A stretch of DNA of 64,000 bases, taken from positions 62,001 to 126,000 of the forward strand of contig NZ_BMVY01000006.1 of assembly GCF_014650955.1 (NCBI RefSeq). Direction: 5' to 3'. The DNA is from Streptomyces tauricus. GTDB lineage: Bacteria; Actinomycetota; Actinomycetes; Streptomycetales; Streptomycetaceae. The position numbers and the translations under genes were made by a program. Shown one piece after another: positions 31,038 to 40,273 of this stretch (within the stretch, counting starts at the first letter, position 1; each line of letters opens with the position of its first letter). The notes beneath the pieces are model-generated. The model was not told the origin of the DNA and did no database searches. It saw nothing but the letters and a program-made list of their open reading frames with translations.

Positions 31038-32582
31038 TTACGGCACGCGATCCAGCAGCAGTACCGCCACGTCGTCCGTGAGCTCCCCACCGTTGAGGTC
31101 CCGCACCTCGTTCACGGCGGCCCGCAGCAGTTCCTCGCCCCGCAGCCCCTGTGCCAGCTGGCGGCGGACCATGTCCACCATCCCGTCCTGGCCGAGCCGC
31201 TCCCTGCCCTCGCCGGTGCGGCCCTCGATCAGGCCGTCCGTGTAGAGCATCAGGCTCCACTCGCCGCCCAGCTCCACCTGCTGGCGCGGCCACCGGGCGT
31301 TCGGCAGCAGACCGAGCGCCGGGCCGCCGTTCTCGTACGGCAGCAGCTCGGCGACGGGAGGCGCCTGCACGCCCCCGATCCCGCCGATCCCGTCGGTCCC
31401 GTCCGCGCCCACCAGGGCACGGGAGCGGGCCGGACGCGAGACCAGCGGAGCGGGATGGCCCGCCAGGCACAGACCCGCGCGGCGGCCGTCCGGCGCGATG
31501 TCCACCGTGCAGAGCGTCGCGAAGATCTCGTCGCTGTCGCGCTCGTGCTCCAGGACCTGCTGGAGCGTCGACAGCAGCCGGTCGCCGCACAGGCCCGCCA
31601 GGGTCAGCGCGCGCCAGGCGATCCGCAGCTCCACACCGAGCGCGGCCTCGTCGGGGCCATGACCGCAGACATCGCCGATCATGGCGTGGACGGTGCCGTC
31701 GGGGGTGCGGACCGTGTCGTAGAAGTCGCCGCCGAGCAGCGCGCGCGAGCGGCCGGGCCGGTAGCGCGCGGCGAACCGCAGCGAGGAGCCCTCCAGGAGC
31801 GGGGTGGGCAGCAGACCGCGCTCAAGCCGCGCGTTCTCCTGCGCACGCAGCTTGGACTCGGTCAGCCGTCGCTCGGCCCGGTCGGAACGTTTGCGCTCCA
31901 CCGCGTAGCGGACCGCGCGGCTCAGCAGCCGGCTGTCCAGCTCGTCACGGAAGAGATAGTCCTGGGCGCCGACGCGTACGGCTTCCGCGCCGCGCTCGGT
32001 GTCCTCGGCCGGGGTGAGCGCGAGGACCGCGTGCCGGGGCGCGAGCCGCAGCACGTGCCTGAGCGTGGCCAGCTCGTCGTCCGGCTCCGGGTCCGGCCCC
32101 ATCTGCGCCGACGTCCCCTCGGACGTGGTGGCGGGGCCGGGCGTCCGCAGCGCGAGGTCGAGCAGGATGCACTGGACGTCGTCGGTGAGCAGCCGCTCGG
32201 CCTCGGTGAGGTTGCGGGCGGTACGGACCCGGATCTGCTTGCCGGCCGCGTCCCGCAGTTCGGGCACGGTCAGCGCGCCGGCCGGATCGTCCTCGATCAC
32301 GAGCAGCGTCAGCGGGGCGGTGCCGTTGGCGGAGGTGCCGTGGTGGGCACTGCCGTGGTGACCGCCGCCGGTGCTGCCGCCGTGACCGTTGTGGCCGGTG
32401 TCGTCGGTCTCGCCGTGGGAGGCGTCGCCGGAGGTGCCGTGCCTCGTCGAGGACGGCTCCTGGCCGGACAGGGCGCCGGGTGCGGGCGCGGCCTGTGCCG
32501 GTCCGCCGGATGGAGACGCGGCGTGAGCCTGTCCACCTTCCACGGCGGGGATCGCTCTCTGCCGCGGTACGGGTACGGGCAT
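31038..32582 (-). CDS. SpoIIE-type PP2C phosphatase with receiver-like domain
   Basis: This 514-aa protein opens with a Ser/Gly/His-rich disordered part (1-85). A response-regulator-like domain follows at 88-225 (TLLVIEDDPAGAL, CILLDLALR, LALTPAEDTERGAEAVRVGAQDYL) with the acidic pair and the central Asp in place. A short coiled-coil linker leads to a SpoIIE/PP2C domain at 270-510 with GGDFYDTVRTPDG, MIGDVCGHGPDEAALG, LYTDGLIEGR and LTDDVAVLLLDRVP, whose Asp residues bind the metal pair. It is likely to dephosphorylate an anti-sigma-factor antagonist under control of a phosphorelay. The start at 32582 was preferred because GGGAAGGAAC precedes it. Confidence 0.88.
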   Translation of the reverse strand: MPVPVPRQRAIPAVEGGQAHAASPSGGPAQAAPAPGALSGQEPSSTRHGTSGDASHGETDDTGHNGHGGSTGGGHHGSAHHGTSANGTAPLTLLVIEDDPAGALTVPELRDAAGKQIRVRTARNLTEAERLLTDDVQCILLDLALRTPGPATTSEGTSAQMGPDPEPDDELATLRHVLRLAPRHAVLALTPAEDTERGAEAVRVGAQDYLFRDELDSRLLSRAVRYAVERKRSDRAERRLTESKLRAQENARLERGLLPTPLLEGSSLRFAARYRPGRSRALLGGDFYDTVRTPDGTVHAMIGDVCGHGPDEAALGVELRIAWRALTLAGLCGDRLLSTLQQVLEHERDSDEIFATLCTVDIAPDGRRAGLCLAGHPAPLVSRPARSRALVGADGTDGIGGIGGVQAPPVAELLPYENGGPALGLLPNARWPRQQVELGGEWSLMLYTDGLIEGRTGEGRERLGQDGMVDMVRRQLAQGLRGEELLRAAVNEVRDLNGGELTDDVAVLLLDRVP

Positions 32583-33009
32583 CGTCTTGGGTTCCTTCCC
32601 TCCCCCCGAGGGCATGGCGGGTCAAGGGATCTCGATCCACCGACGGGGACCATAGCGTCAGGCGCCGTCACATAGGAATGGCGGCAGCCCACACGCGGGG
32701 AAAACGGCCGCCGTCATATGCCGCATCCTGTACCGCAATTGGGCAGGATGTGCGCTTGTACGGGATGACGTACATCACGCCCCACCGGTTTAGCGGCGGC
32801 CCCGAACGTGCCGCGGATCACGTGTGGCAGGTCACTGCGGCGACGGCGGTGGCGCTGGTGGCGGCGGGGCCGGCGCCACCACTGTCGGTGGCGGTGGCAA
32901 CGGCGGTACGCGTCCACGGCCCGGCCGGTTCGTCGGGCGTACCGAGGTGGCGTACGGCGTGTCCGCGGGCGGGCGGCGCGTCAGGCGGGACGCGCGCCCC
33001 GTGCGGGCC
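32583..33009. other. intergenic region upstream of the phosphatase gene
   Basis: About 430 bases between two minus-strand genes. It holds an inverted repeat CATCCTG-n13-CAGGATG at 32724-32750. A GC-rich tract with GGTGGCGG repeats lies near 32840-32910, past the end of the NlpC/P60 gene, and could act as its terminator. No coding frame has a recognisable pattern. Confidence 0.45.
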
Positions 33010-34119
33010 TCACGTGCCGGGTCGGACCACGCCGAGTATCGGCATCGAGCCCGCCCCCGCGATCGTCACCGTACGACCGGGGCGCGGGGCGTGGACCATC
33101 GCGCCGTCGCCGACGTACATCGCGACATGGCTGGCGTCGGAGTTGTAGATGATCAGGTCGCCGGGGCGCATGGCCTCGACGGCGACGCGGTCGAGTTGCT
33201 TCCACTGCTCCTGCGAGGTGCGGGGGATGGTCTGTCCGGCGGCGGCCCACGCCTGTGAGGTGAGTCCGGAGCAGTCGAACGTCTTCGGGCCCTCGGCGCC
33301 CCACTCGTACGGTTTGCCGATCTGTGCGGTCGCGTACTTCACGGCCTTCTTGCCCTGCGCGGAGGCCGTGCCGCTGATCTCGCCGAGGATGCCGGAGTCC
33401 AGCCAGGTCGTCTGCGCCTTGCGCGCGGCCTCCTGCTCCAGCTTGGCCAGGCGCTCCTTCTCGTCCTTCTCCAGCTGGGACTCGAGCTCCTCGGCGGCGG
33501 CGATCTGCTTCTTGATCTTCTTCTTGGCCTTGGCCTTCGCCTCGCGGTTGGCTTCGAGCTTCGTCCACTGGGCCGCCGCGTCGCGCGCGTACTGCTCCAA
33601 ATCCTGCTGGGTGCGCCGCATCTCGGCGAGCAGGCCCTTGGTCGCCTGCGCGCCCTGGCGGATCCGGCCCGCGCCGTCGAGGAAGGCCTGCGGGTCGTCG
33701 CTGAGCATCAGCTGGGCCTCGTCCGGCAGCCCGCCGATCCGGTACTGGGCGCGGGCGGCGGCGCCCACGCGCTTCTTCAGCACCTCCAGCCGGGCCTTGC
33801 CCTCGACGATCTCGCGGGCGAGCCCGACGATCTGCGTGGACTGTTTCTCGGTCCGCTCCTCTGCGAGGTTGTACGCGTCCGTGGCGACCGCCGCGTCGTG
33901 GTACAGCCCCTCCAGCTTCACGCGGACCGCTTCAAGGTCCGCGGTGCTCACGGGTGTTGAGCTGGGGGCCGGGCTCGGGACGGGCGTCCGGGTCGGGTTC
34001 GGTGTGGGTGCGGGTGTCGGCGTCGGGGCCGCGTACGCCACCCCCGGCGCGGCCAGGATGACTGCCGCGCAGGCCAGGGCCATGGCCGTAGTGGTCACGC
34101 TCCGCACACCGGTCCCCAT
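33010..34119 (-). CDS. secreted NlpC/P60 peptidoglycan endopeptidase
   Basis: This 369-aa protein has a signal peptide at 1-30 (VTTTAMALACAAVILAAPGVAYAA), a Pro/Thr-rich linker with PTPTP repeats at 31-60, then a long coiled coil at 60-235 with KAKAKKKIKKQIAAAEELESQLEKDEKERLAKLEQEA. The C-terminal NlpC/P60 domain (255-369) has FDCSGLTSQAW with the catalytic Cys near 283 and SHVAMYVGDG with the His near 330. It should cut the D-Glu to diamino-acid bond in peptidoglycan stems outside the membrane. The start was placed at MGTGVRSVTTTA, the only one giving a proper signal peptide, and GGGGGG precedes it. Confidence 0.9.
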   Translation of the reverse strand: MGTGVRSVTTTAMALACAAVILAAPGVAYAAPTPTPAPTPNPTRTPVPSPAPSSTPVSTADLEAVRVKLEGLYHDAAVATDAYNLAEERTEKQSTQIVGLAREIVEGKARLEVLKKRVGAAARAQYRIGGLPDEAQLMLSDDPQAFLDGAGRIRQGAQATKGLLAEMRRTQQDLEQYARDAAAQWTKLEANREAKAKAKKKIKKQIAAAEELESQLEKDEKERLAKLEQEAARKAQTTWLDSGILGEISGTASAQGKKAVKYATAQIGKPYEWGAEGPKTFDCSGLTSQAWAAAGQTIPRTSQEQWKQLDRVAVEAMRPGDLIIYNSDASHVAMYVGDGAMVHAPRPGRTVTIAGAGSMPILGVVRPGT

Positions 34120-34478
34120 GAACCGACCCCCCAACTGATTTACCGTCAGTAACTTAGGAACGCCTCGGGGATCGTGCCACGGCGGCGCGGAATACGACAG
34201 AGGCGGGCAAGAACTCCCGCTTCCCTTCCGCCCCTTCCCCACCCCTCACTGCCCACTCGCCGGTGATCTCCTTCGCGTTCCCCGTCAATGTGACGAATGA
34301 CTCATCGAGATCGTTCCCGCCACGTCAGAGGGCCGTCGGGTGGCCTGTCCGAGGCCCGTCCGGAGACCGTGGCGAGCCCGTCAGAAGGCGGTCGGGTGCC
34401 TGAGGCAGGTCCGTCGGATGCCCGGGGGAGGTCTGCCGGGTGCGGGGGGAAGGTCTGCCGCCGGGTGGTGTGCCGGTC
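34120..34478. other. intergenic region, nothing recognised
   Basis: About 360 bases between two minus-strand genes. GTCCG/GTCGG-rich imperfect repeats occur at 34325-34465. ACTGA-n7-TCAGT lies at 34138-34155, just upstream of the NlpC/P60 start. I looked for a c-di-AMP (ydaO-type) riboswitch, which often precedes such hydrolase genes, and found no convincing match. Confidence 0.4.
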
Positions 34479-35288
34479 CTACGCGCCCGGCGCCAACGCC
34501 TCCCACCGCACGGTCACTTCGCCCTGCCGCCACCGCGCCACCCCGTCCACGACCGGCCAGTCGGCCGCCAGATCGCGGACCGCCCGGATCCATCGCTGCC
34601 GGGCGCCGTACGAGGCGTACGGCGCGGCCGATGCCCACGCGCGGTCGAAGTCGCGCAGGAAGGCGTGCACCGGTTCACCCGGGACGTTGCGGTGGATGAG
34701 GGCCTTGGGGAGGCGTTCGGCCAGGTCGGACGGGCGGTCCAGGGAGCCGAGGCGGGTGGCGAAAGTGACGGTCCGCGGGCCCTCGGGGCCGAGCGCGATC
34801 CACACGTGCCGGCGGCCGATCTCGTCGCACGTGCCCTCGACGAGGAGCCCGCCGCGTGAGCCGGCGTCCGCCGGGGCCAGGCGCGCGCACAGCCGGGCCC
34901 ACACCGCGGCGACCTCGGCCTCCTCGTACTGCCGCAGGACGTTCGCCGCGCGGATCAGCGTCGGCCGCACGGGCAGGGGGATCTCGAAGCCGCCGTGCCG
35001 GAACCGGAGGCCCTCGCGTTCGTACGGCTTCGCGGCGGCGACCCGGGCCGGGTCGATCTCGACGCCGACCACGCGCGCGCGTGGAGCGGCGGTACGCAGG
35101 CGCTGGAGCAGCTCGACCGCGGTCCAGGGGGCCGCGCCGTATCCGAGGTCGACCGCCACGGGGTCGGCGGCGCGGCGCAGTTCGACGCCGTGGGTGGCCG
35201 CGATCCAGCGGTCCATGCGGCGGAGGCGGTTCGGGTTGGTGGTCCCGCGCGTCACCGTCCCCACGGGTTTCGCTGCGCGGGCGTTCAT
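34479..35288 (-). CDS. class I SAM-dependent methyltransferase-like protein
   Basis: This 269-aa protein shows a Rossmann-type SAM site: VAVDLGYGAAPWTAVEL near residue 45 (motif I) and ARVVGVEIDPARVAAAKP near 72 (the acidic residue at the end of strand 2), then IRAANVLRQYEEAEV and GGLLVEGTCDEIG. It is cytoplasmic; the acceptor is unknown. It lies divergently next to mshA, an arrangement I recall from other Streptomyces. The stop is about 360 bp from the next gene on the same strand, so it is probably monocistronic. Confidence 0.82.
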   Translation of the reverse strand: MNARAAKPVGTVTRGTTNPNRLRRMDRWIAATHGVELRRAADPVAVDLGYGAAPWTAVELLQRLRTAAPRARVVGVEIDPARVAAAKPYEREGLRFRHGGFEIPLPVRPTLIRAANVLRQYEEAEVAAVWARLCARLAPADAGSRGGLLVEGTCDEIGRRHVWIALGPEGPRTVTFATRLGSLDRPSDLAERLPKALIHRNVPGEPVHAFLRDFDRAWASAAPYASYGARQRWIRAVRDLAADWPVVDGVARWRQGEVTVRWEALAPGA

Positions 35289-35589
35289 GGGGTCAAGGGT
35301 AAGCGGCGCGTTGGCGTGAGCTCCGGCTCGGTGCGGGCGTCACGGGGGCTGCCGCCCCCCGGGGGCCCCGCTGTCTGCCTCCGGCCTCGTCCTCAAACGC
35401 CGGACGGGCTGAAAAGGCACCCCCCGACCCACCCGCACGCAGAACCACCTCGAACGGTTGAGCGAACCACGGCAATGATTCGGTAAAGAGGAAATGGAGC
35501 AGAGTCTTCCGGCGTTCAGGACTTGACGGGGGCTCCACGCCCCGCCGCAGGCATGCCCGCAGCACGGTCCGTAGAAGGAGGAACGCCAC
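35289..35589. other. divergent promoter region of the methyltransferase and mshA
   Basis: These 301 bases contain a GGGGGC/GCCCCC hairpin near 35345. They also contain a second copy (35390-35410) of the TCCTCAAACGCCGGA arm found at 2411, here without its complementary arm. A lower-GC stretch with CAATGATTCGGTAAAGAGG near 35472 is the probable mshA promoter zone. Confidence 0.5.
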
Positions 35590-36927
35590 GTGAGCCAGTA
35601 CGTGAGCAGGCTCGGGCGCCGCTCGCCGGCGGCCTCGACGAGGCTTCGCCTGCATCGCAGGCCACGCCGCGTGGCGATGCTCTCCGTGCACACCTCACCG
35701 CTGCACCAGCCCGGCACGGGCGACGCGGGCGGCATGAACGTCTACATCGTGGAACTGGCCCAGCGCCTCGCCGCGATCAACATCGAGGTCGAGATCTTCA
35801 CGCGCGCGACCACCGGGGCCCTGCCGCCCAAGGTGGAGCTCGCGCCCGGCGTCCTGGTCCGGCACGTGGACGCCGGCCCCTACGAAGGCCTCGCCAAGGA
35901 GGACCTGCCCGCCCAGCTGTGCGCCTTCACGCACGGGGTGATGCAGGCCTGGGCCGGCCACCGCCCCGGCTACTACGACCTCGTCCACTCGCACTACTGG
36001 CTCTCCGGACAGGTCGGCTGGCTGGCCGCCGAACGCTGGGGCGCCCCCCTCGTGCACGCCATGCACACCATGGCGAAGGTCAAGAACGCCGCCCTGGCCG
36101 AGGACGACACCCCCGAGCCCGCCGCCCGCGTCATCGGCGAGACCCAGATCGTCCGCGCCGCCGACCGCCTCATCGCCAACACCTCGGAAGAGGCCGACGA
36201 GCTCGTACGGCACTACGAGGCCGAGCAGAGCAAGGTCGCGGTCGTCCACCCGGGCGTGAACCTCGACCGTTTCCGCCCGGCCGACGGACGTGCCGCCGCC
36301 CGCGCGCGGCTCGGCCTCCCGCAGGACGCCCTCATACCGCTCTTCGCGGGCCGCATCCAGCCCCTGAAGGCGCCCGACGTGCTGTTGCGCGCGGTCGCCG
36401 TCCTCCTGGAGGAGCGCCCCGACCTGCGCTCGAACATCGTCGTCCCCATTGTGGGCGGCCCGAGCGGCAGCGGTCTCGCCAAGCCCGAGGGGCTGCAGAA
36501 ACTCGCCGCCCGGCTGGGCATCGCCGACGTGGTGTGCTTCCGTCCGCCGGTCGGCCAGGAGCAGCTGGCGGACTGGTTCCGGGCCGCGTCCGTCCTGGTG
36601 ATGCCCTCCTACAGCGAGTCGTTCGGGCTCGTCGCCATAGAGGCGCAGGCGGCCGGTACGCCGGTGCTCGCCGCCGCGGTGGGCGGCCTGCCGGTCGCGG
36701 TCCGCCACAAGGAGACGGGCTTTCTGGTGTCCGGGCACAATCCCGTCGACTACGCGCGCGTGCTGCGCGATTTCGCCGACAACCGCGCGCTCCCGGACCG
36801 GATGGGCGCGGCCGCCGCCTGGCACGCGAAGTCCTTCGGCTGGGACACGGCGGCGGCGGCCACGGCCGACGTCTACACGGCGGCGATGAACGAACACCGC
36901 CGTCACGTACGCTCCCACCATGGCTGA
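35590..36927 (+). CDS. mshA: D-inositol-3-phosphate glycosyltransferase, mycothiol step 1
   Basis: This 445-aa GT-B, family GT4 enzyme has HTSPLHQPGTGDAGGMNVYIVELAQRLA near residue 35 (nucleotide and acceptor Gly loop), HSHYWLSGQVGWLAAERW near 136, FAGRIQPLKAPDVLLRAVAVL near 255 and SYSESFGLVAIEAQAAGTPVLAAAVGGLPVAV near 340 with the E-x7-E region that binds the nucleotide sugar. It joins UDP-GlcNAc to 1L-inositol 1-phosphate in the first committed step of mycothiol synthesis in the cytoplasm. GTG start after GAAGGAGG. The next gene overlaps its end by 8 bp. Confidence 0.95.
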   Translation: MSQYVSRLGRRSPAASTRLRLHRRPRRVAMLSVHTSPLHQPGTGDAGGMNVYIVELAQRLAAINIEVEIFTRATTGALPPKVELAPGVLVRHVDAGPYEGLAKEDLPAQLCAFTHGVMQAWAGHRPGYYDLVHSHYWLSGQVGWLAAERWGAPLVHAMHTMAKVKNAALAEDDTPEPAARVIGETQIVRAADRLIANTSEEADELVRHYEAEQSKVAVVHPGVNLDRFRPADGRAAARARLGLPQDALIPLFAGRIQPLKAPDVLLRAVAVLLEERPDLRSNIVVPIVGGPSGSGLAKPEGLQKLAARLGIADVVCFRPPVGQEQLADWFRAASVLVMPSYSESFGLVAIEAQAAGTPVLAAAVGGLPVAVRHKETGFLVSGHNPVDYARVLRDFADNRALPDRMGAAAAWHAKSFGWDTAAAATADVYTAAMNEHRRHVRSHHG

Positions 36928-37429
36928 CACGAAGGCTGCGGAGCGGGCGACGGGGACCGTCGAGGAGTTCCTCAAGGACGCCGAACTGGAGTGGGAGAGC
37001 CCGGAGTCCGGCCACTTCGTGGTGAAGCTCCCCGGCACCCGGAAGCTGTCGACGACCGTCTCGCTGATCGTCGGCAGACACTCCCTGTCGCTGAACGCCT
37101 TCGTCATCCGGCACCCGGACGAGAACGAGGGCGGGGTGCACCGCTGGCTCCTGGAACGCAACCTCAAGCTCTACGGAGTGGGGTACGCCGTCGACCCGCT
37201 CGGTGACATCTATGTGGCGGGCAAGCTGCCGCTGGCCGCGGTCACCGCCGACGAGGTCGACCGGCTGCTCGGGTCGGTCCTGGAGGCCGCCGACGGCAGT
37301 TTCAACACCCTCCTGGAGCTCGGTTTCGCGTCCGCGATCCGCAAGGAGCACGCCTGGCGGGTGTCGCGCGGCGAGTCCACGCGCAACCTGGACGCGTTCA
37401 GCCACCTGACCCAGCGTCCGACCGACTGA
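36920..37429 (+). CDS. YbjN-domain protein
   Basis: This 169-aa protein of the YbjN/type III secretion chaperone-like group has TVEEFLKDAELEWESPESGHFVVKLPGTRKLSTTVSLIVG, HRWLLERNLKLYGVGYAVDPLGDIYVAGKLPL and DEVDRLLGSVLEAAD. The fold is a small alpha/beta domain that binds proteins in other families. It overlaps mshA by 8 bp and is translationally coupled to it, as in many actinobacteria. A direct role in mycothiol synthesis has not been shown as far as I know. Confidence 0.85.
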   Translation: MADTKAAERATGTVEEFLKDAELEWESPESGHFVVKLPGTRKLSTTVSLIVGRHSLSLNAFVIRHPDENEGGVHRWLLERNLKLYGVGYAVDPLGDIYVAGKLPLAAVTADEVDRLLGSVLEAADGSFNTLLELGFASAIRKEHAWRVSRGESTRNLDAFSHLTQRPTD

Positions 37430-37573
37430 GTCAGCGGTCCGTACCAACTGCCAGTAGATAACCTCCGTACGACCCTTTCCCGCCCCGCGGGTGCCGTGTC
37501 ATGCTCACCGCCAACGCACATCTGAACTTTGTTCACATCCATGGAATCCCCATCCCTGGAAGGCGGTTCGGGC

Positions 37574-39352
37574 ATGAGCGACCGTGGCGCGGGCATCACC
37601 AGACGGGCCCTGCTGGGCATCGCGACAGCCGTGGCGGCGGGCACGGCGACCGGCGCATCCGCGGCACCCGTGGCAGCCGCGACCGGCGGCACGCCCGCGG
37701 CGCCCGCGACCGGCGCACCCGCAGCACCCGCGCCCGGCGCGTCCGCGGCCGCCGCGACAGCCCGGCCGCAGGTACCCGGCCTCTGGCGGGAGCTGACCCG
37801 CACCCCGTACACGCACCCGCAGATCCCGTACGTCGGCAGAGCCGGCCAACGCGCCGGGGCGGCGCACTTCCCCCGCCGCCCCGGTAGGTCCGTCGTGCCC
37901 GTCGTGGTCGACGTCCGCGCCCACGGCGCCACGGCGGACGGCTCGGCCGACTCCGCACCCGCGATCAACCGTGCCATCGCCGCTGCCGGAAGGGCCGGCG
38001 GTGGCACGGTACTCATCCCACCCGGCACCTACCGCCTCGACGGCCTGATCCACATCGGGTACTCGAACGTCGTCCTGCGCGGCGCGGGCAGCGCCCGTAC
38101 GAAGCTCCGCGCGACCCGGAACCTCACCGAGCTGATCGGTGTCTACGGATCGCGTTACGGCGGCGACAAGTCGTCCTGGTCCTGGGCGGGCGGCCTGGTC
38201 TGGCTCTGCCCCACGGACCGCTTCACCACCCTGACGGACGCCATCCGCGCCAAGGAGTGGCCCTTCGAGGGCTGGACGGGCAACAAACGGGACGAGTGGC
38301 GGACGCTGACCACCCTCGAACCGGCCCGCCAGGGCTCCTGGACGGTGACCGTCACGGACCCGGGCCACCTCGCCCCCGGCGACCTCGTCCTCCTACGCCT
38401 CGCGGATGACACCGACCACACCCTTCTGGAACACATGGCGGGCGGCGGCCCCGGCCCGGAGGCATACGTCTGGGACGACAAGACAAAACTGACCAGCTAT
38501 GTCCCGTACGAGTGGCCCGTGCGCATCACGCGCGTGCGGGGCAGAAAGGTCACCCTGGAGCGCCCGCTCCCGCTCGACCTACGCCCGGAATGGGACCCGC
38601 GCCTGACCACCCATGTGAAGGCCCTCACGGGATCAGGGGTGGAGGGCCTCACCCTGGAGGCCGTCGAGACCCCGCAGTCCCCGCACCTCCTGGACAAGGG
38701 CTACAACGGCGTCACCTTCCAGTGCGCGTACGACTGCTGGGCCGACGACATCGTCGTACGGCACATGGACAACGGCTTCGGGCTCGTCGCCGCCTCGGCC
38801 TGCACCCTGAGGAACACCCGGGTCGCGGGGCGGGGCACGCACCACCCGTACTTCTGCCGGGAGGGGTCGCACGACAACCTCGTCGACCGCTTCACGATCG
38901 AGGAACGCACGACCCCCGCCCCCGCGAACACCCAGCTCCACGGCATCAACGTGGAGGGTCTCTCCTCGTACAACGTCTGGTCGCGCGGCGACATGCGCAT
39001 GGGTACCTTCGACTCGCATCGCGGGATGCCCTTCGCGAACGTCCGCACCGACATCACGGTCGTCAACAACGGCCGTCACGGCGGCGACGCGAGCGCGGGT
39101 CCCCTCTTCGGCGCCCGCTTCACCCACTGGAACATCCGCGTCACCAACGGCCGCGCCGGCCTGATGAGGATCGACGGCCTGGCCCCGTACAGCGCCACCG
39201 TCGGCATCAACGAGGTGACGGAGTTCGACCAGATCGACGTACCCGACTTCACCGGACCGCTGCGCTCCCGCCTGGAGTTGTACGGGACGACGGACGCGGT
39301 ACGTCCTCGGAACCTGTACGACGCGCAGCGCGAGCTGGGGCGGGATCTTTAG
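37574..39352 (+). CDS. TAT-exported right-handed beta-helix protein
   Basis: This 592-aa protein has a twin-arginine signal (GITRRALLGIATAVAAGTATGASAAP) at residues 8-35, followed by an Ala/Pro/Gly-rich linker to about 75. The rest is a pectate-lyase-like parallel beta-helix: VPVVVDVRAHGATADGSADSAPAINRAIAAAGRAGGGTVLIPPGTYRLDGLIHIGYSNVVLRGAG is the canonical first coils. Such proteins bind or cleave polysaccharides outside the cell; the substrate is unknown. The ATG at 37574 follows GGAAGGCGG. It is probably monocistronic and faces the convergent AraC gene. Confidence 0.85.
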   Translation: MSDRGAGITRRALLGIATAVAAGTATGASAAPVAAATGGTPAAPATGAPAAPAPGASAAAATARPQVPGLWRELTRTPYTHPQIPYVGRAGQRAGAAHFPRRPGRSVVPVVVDVRAHGATADGSADSAPAINRAIAAAGRAGGGTVLIPPGTYRLDGLIHIGYSNVVLRGAGSARTKLRATRNLTELIGVYGSRYGGDKSSWSWAGGLVWLCPTDRFTTLTDAIRAKEWPFEGWTGNKRDEWRTLTTLEPARQGSWTVTVTDPGHLAPGDLVLLRLADDTDHTLLEHMAGGGPGPEAYVWDDKTKLTSYVPYEWPVRITRVRGRKVTLERPLPLDLRPEWDPRLTTHVKALTGSGVEGLTLEAVETPQSPHLLDKGYNGVTFQCAYDCWADDIVVRHMDNGFGLVAASACTLRNTRVAGRGTHHPYFCREGSHDNLVDRFTIEERTTPAPANTQLHGINVEGLSSYNVWSRGDMRMGTFDSHRGMPFANVRTDITVVNNGRHGGDASAGPLFGARFTHWNIRVTNGRAGLMRIDGLAPYSATVGINEVTEFDQIDVPDFTGPLRSRLELYGTTDAVRPRNLYDAQRELGRDL

Positions 39353-39423
39353 CGGGCGCTTCAGCCGGTGCTTCAGCCGGTGCTTCAGCCGGGGCATCAG
39401 CCCGTGCGTCGGCAACCGATGCT
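39353..39423. repeat. short tandem repeat between convergent genes
   Basis: CTTCAGCCGGTG is repeated about five times with drift (39359-39425), between the beta-helix gene and the convergent AraC gene, running into the last codons of the latter. Nothing else is visible. Confidence 0.4.
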
Positions 39424-40224
39424 TCAGCGGGCGCTGTCGCGGTAACGGCCCGGTGCCACGCCGACGAGCCGCTTGAAGTGGCGGTTCAGATGGGACTGGT
39501 CGTAGAAGCCGGTCTCCGCGGCCACCTCGCCGGGTGCGCGGCCCGCCAGCAGCAGCCGGCGGGCCCGCTCCACCCGGCGTGACATCACGTACTGGTGCGG
39601 AGGTATCCCGTAGGCGCCGCTGAACGCCCGCACCAGATGGGCGGGGTGCGCGTGCACCAGCCCCGCGGCCTCCTGGAGGGTCACCCCCTGGAGAAGGCGT
39701 TCGTCGAGCAGTTCGCGGAGCCGGTGCGCGAGCGGGTGGTCGCCGTCCCGGCCGCCGTCCTTCACGAGCGCGGGCCGCAGATGGCCGCGCAGCCGCTCAC
39801 CGATCAGGGTCAGTCTGCTCTCCGCCTCCAGTTCGTCACCGGGGTGGGAGAGGGCGGTGTGCAGCTGCCCGACCCGCCGGCGCAGCACCGGATCGAGGAA
39901 GTCGGGGGTGTCCACGGCCGCCCCGATGTACGTCTCGTCGAGGCGGCTGAGGTCCAGGTACAGGACACGCTTGCGGAAGCCGTCCGCGGTGATCGGCGAA
40001 CCGTTGTGGGGAACGTGCGGCGGCAGCAGCGAGACCGTCCCGTCCGGGGTGCCGTGCTCGTGCCGGTCGAGGTCGTAGCGCACCGCGCCCGCGTCGACGA
40101 GCAGCAGGGTCCACGCGTCATGGACGTGCATCGGATACGCGTACTCCGTGAAGTGGGCGTGGAAGACCTCCACGACACCCGGCACGCTGGGGCGCCAGGC
40201 GGAGACCTCACGCCGGACCACCAT
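39424..40224 (-). CDS. AraC-family regulator
   Basis: This 266-aa protein has an N-terminal cupin-like sensor domain (about 10-100: EVFHAHFTEYAYPMHVHDAWTLLLVDAGAVRYDLDRHEHGTPDGTVSLLPPHVPHNG). The C-terminal pair of helix-turn-helix motifs lies at 165-262 (LQEAAGLVHAHPAHLVRAFSGAYGIPPHQYVMSRRVERARRLL and AAETGFYDQSHLNRHFKRLVGVAPGRYR). The start at MVVRREVSAWRP leaves 49 bp to the divergent DUF2000 gene, which is likely its target. The ligand is unknown. Confidence 0.88.
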   Translation of the reverse strand: MVVRREVSAWRPSVPGVVEVFHAHFTEYAYPMHVHDAWTLLLVDAGAVRYDLDRHEHGTPDGTVSLLPPHVPHNGSPITADGFRKRVLYLDLSRLDETYIGAAVDTPDFLDPVLRRRVGQLHTALSHPGDELEAESRLTLIGERLRGHLRPALVKDGGRDGDHPLAHRLRELLDERLLQGVTLQEAAGLVHAHPAHLVRAFSGAYGIPPHQYVMSRRVERARRLLLAGRAPGEVAAETGFYDQSHLNRHFKRLVGVAPGRYRDSAR

Positions 40225-40273
40225 GCAAACAACGTACAAGACCGGGGCGTACGCGGCCGGGCAGTCTCGAAGC

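Noticed and set aside
34120..34330. c-di-AMP riboswitch upstream of the NlpC/P60 gene
   Set aside because: Such switches are common before these genes in Streptomyces, but the conserved core was not found on the relevant strand.
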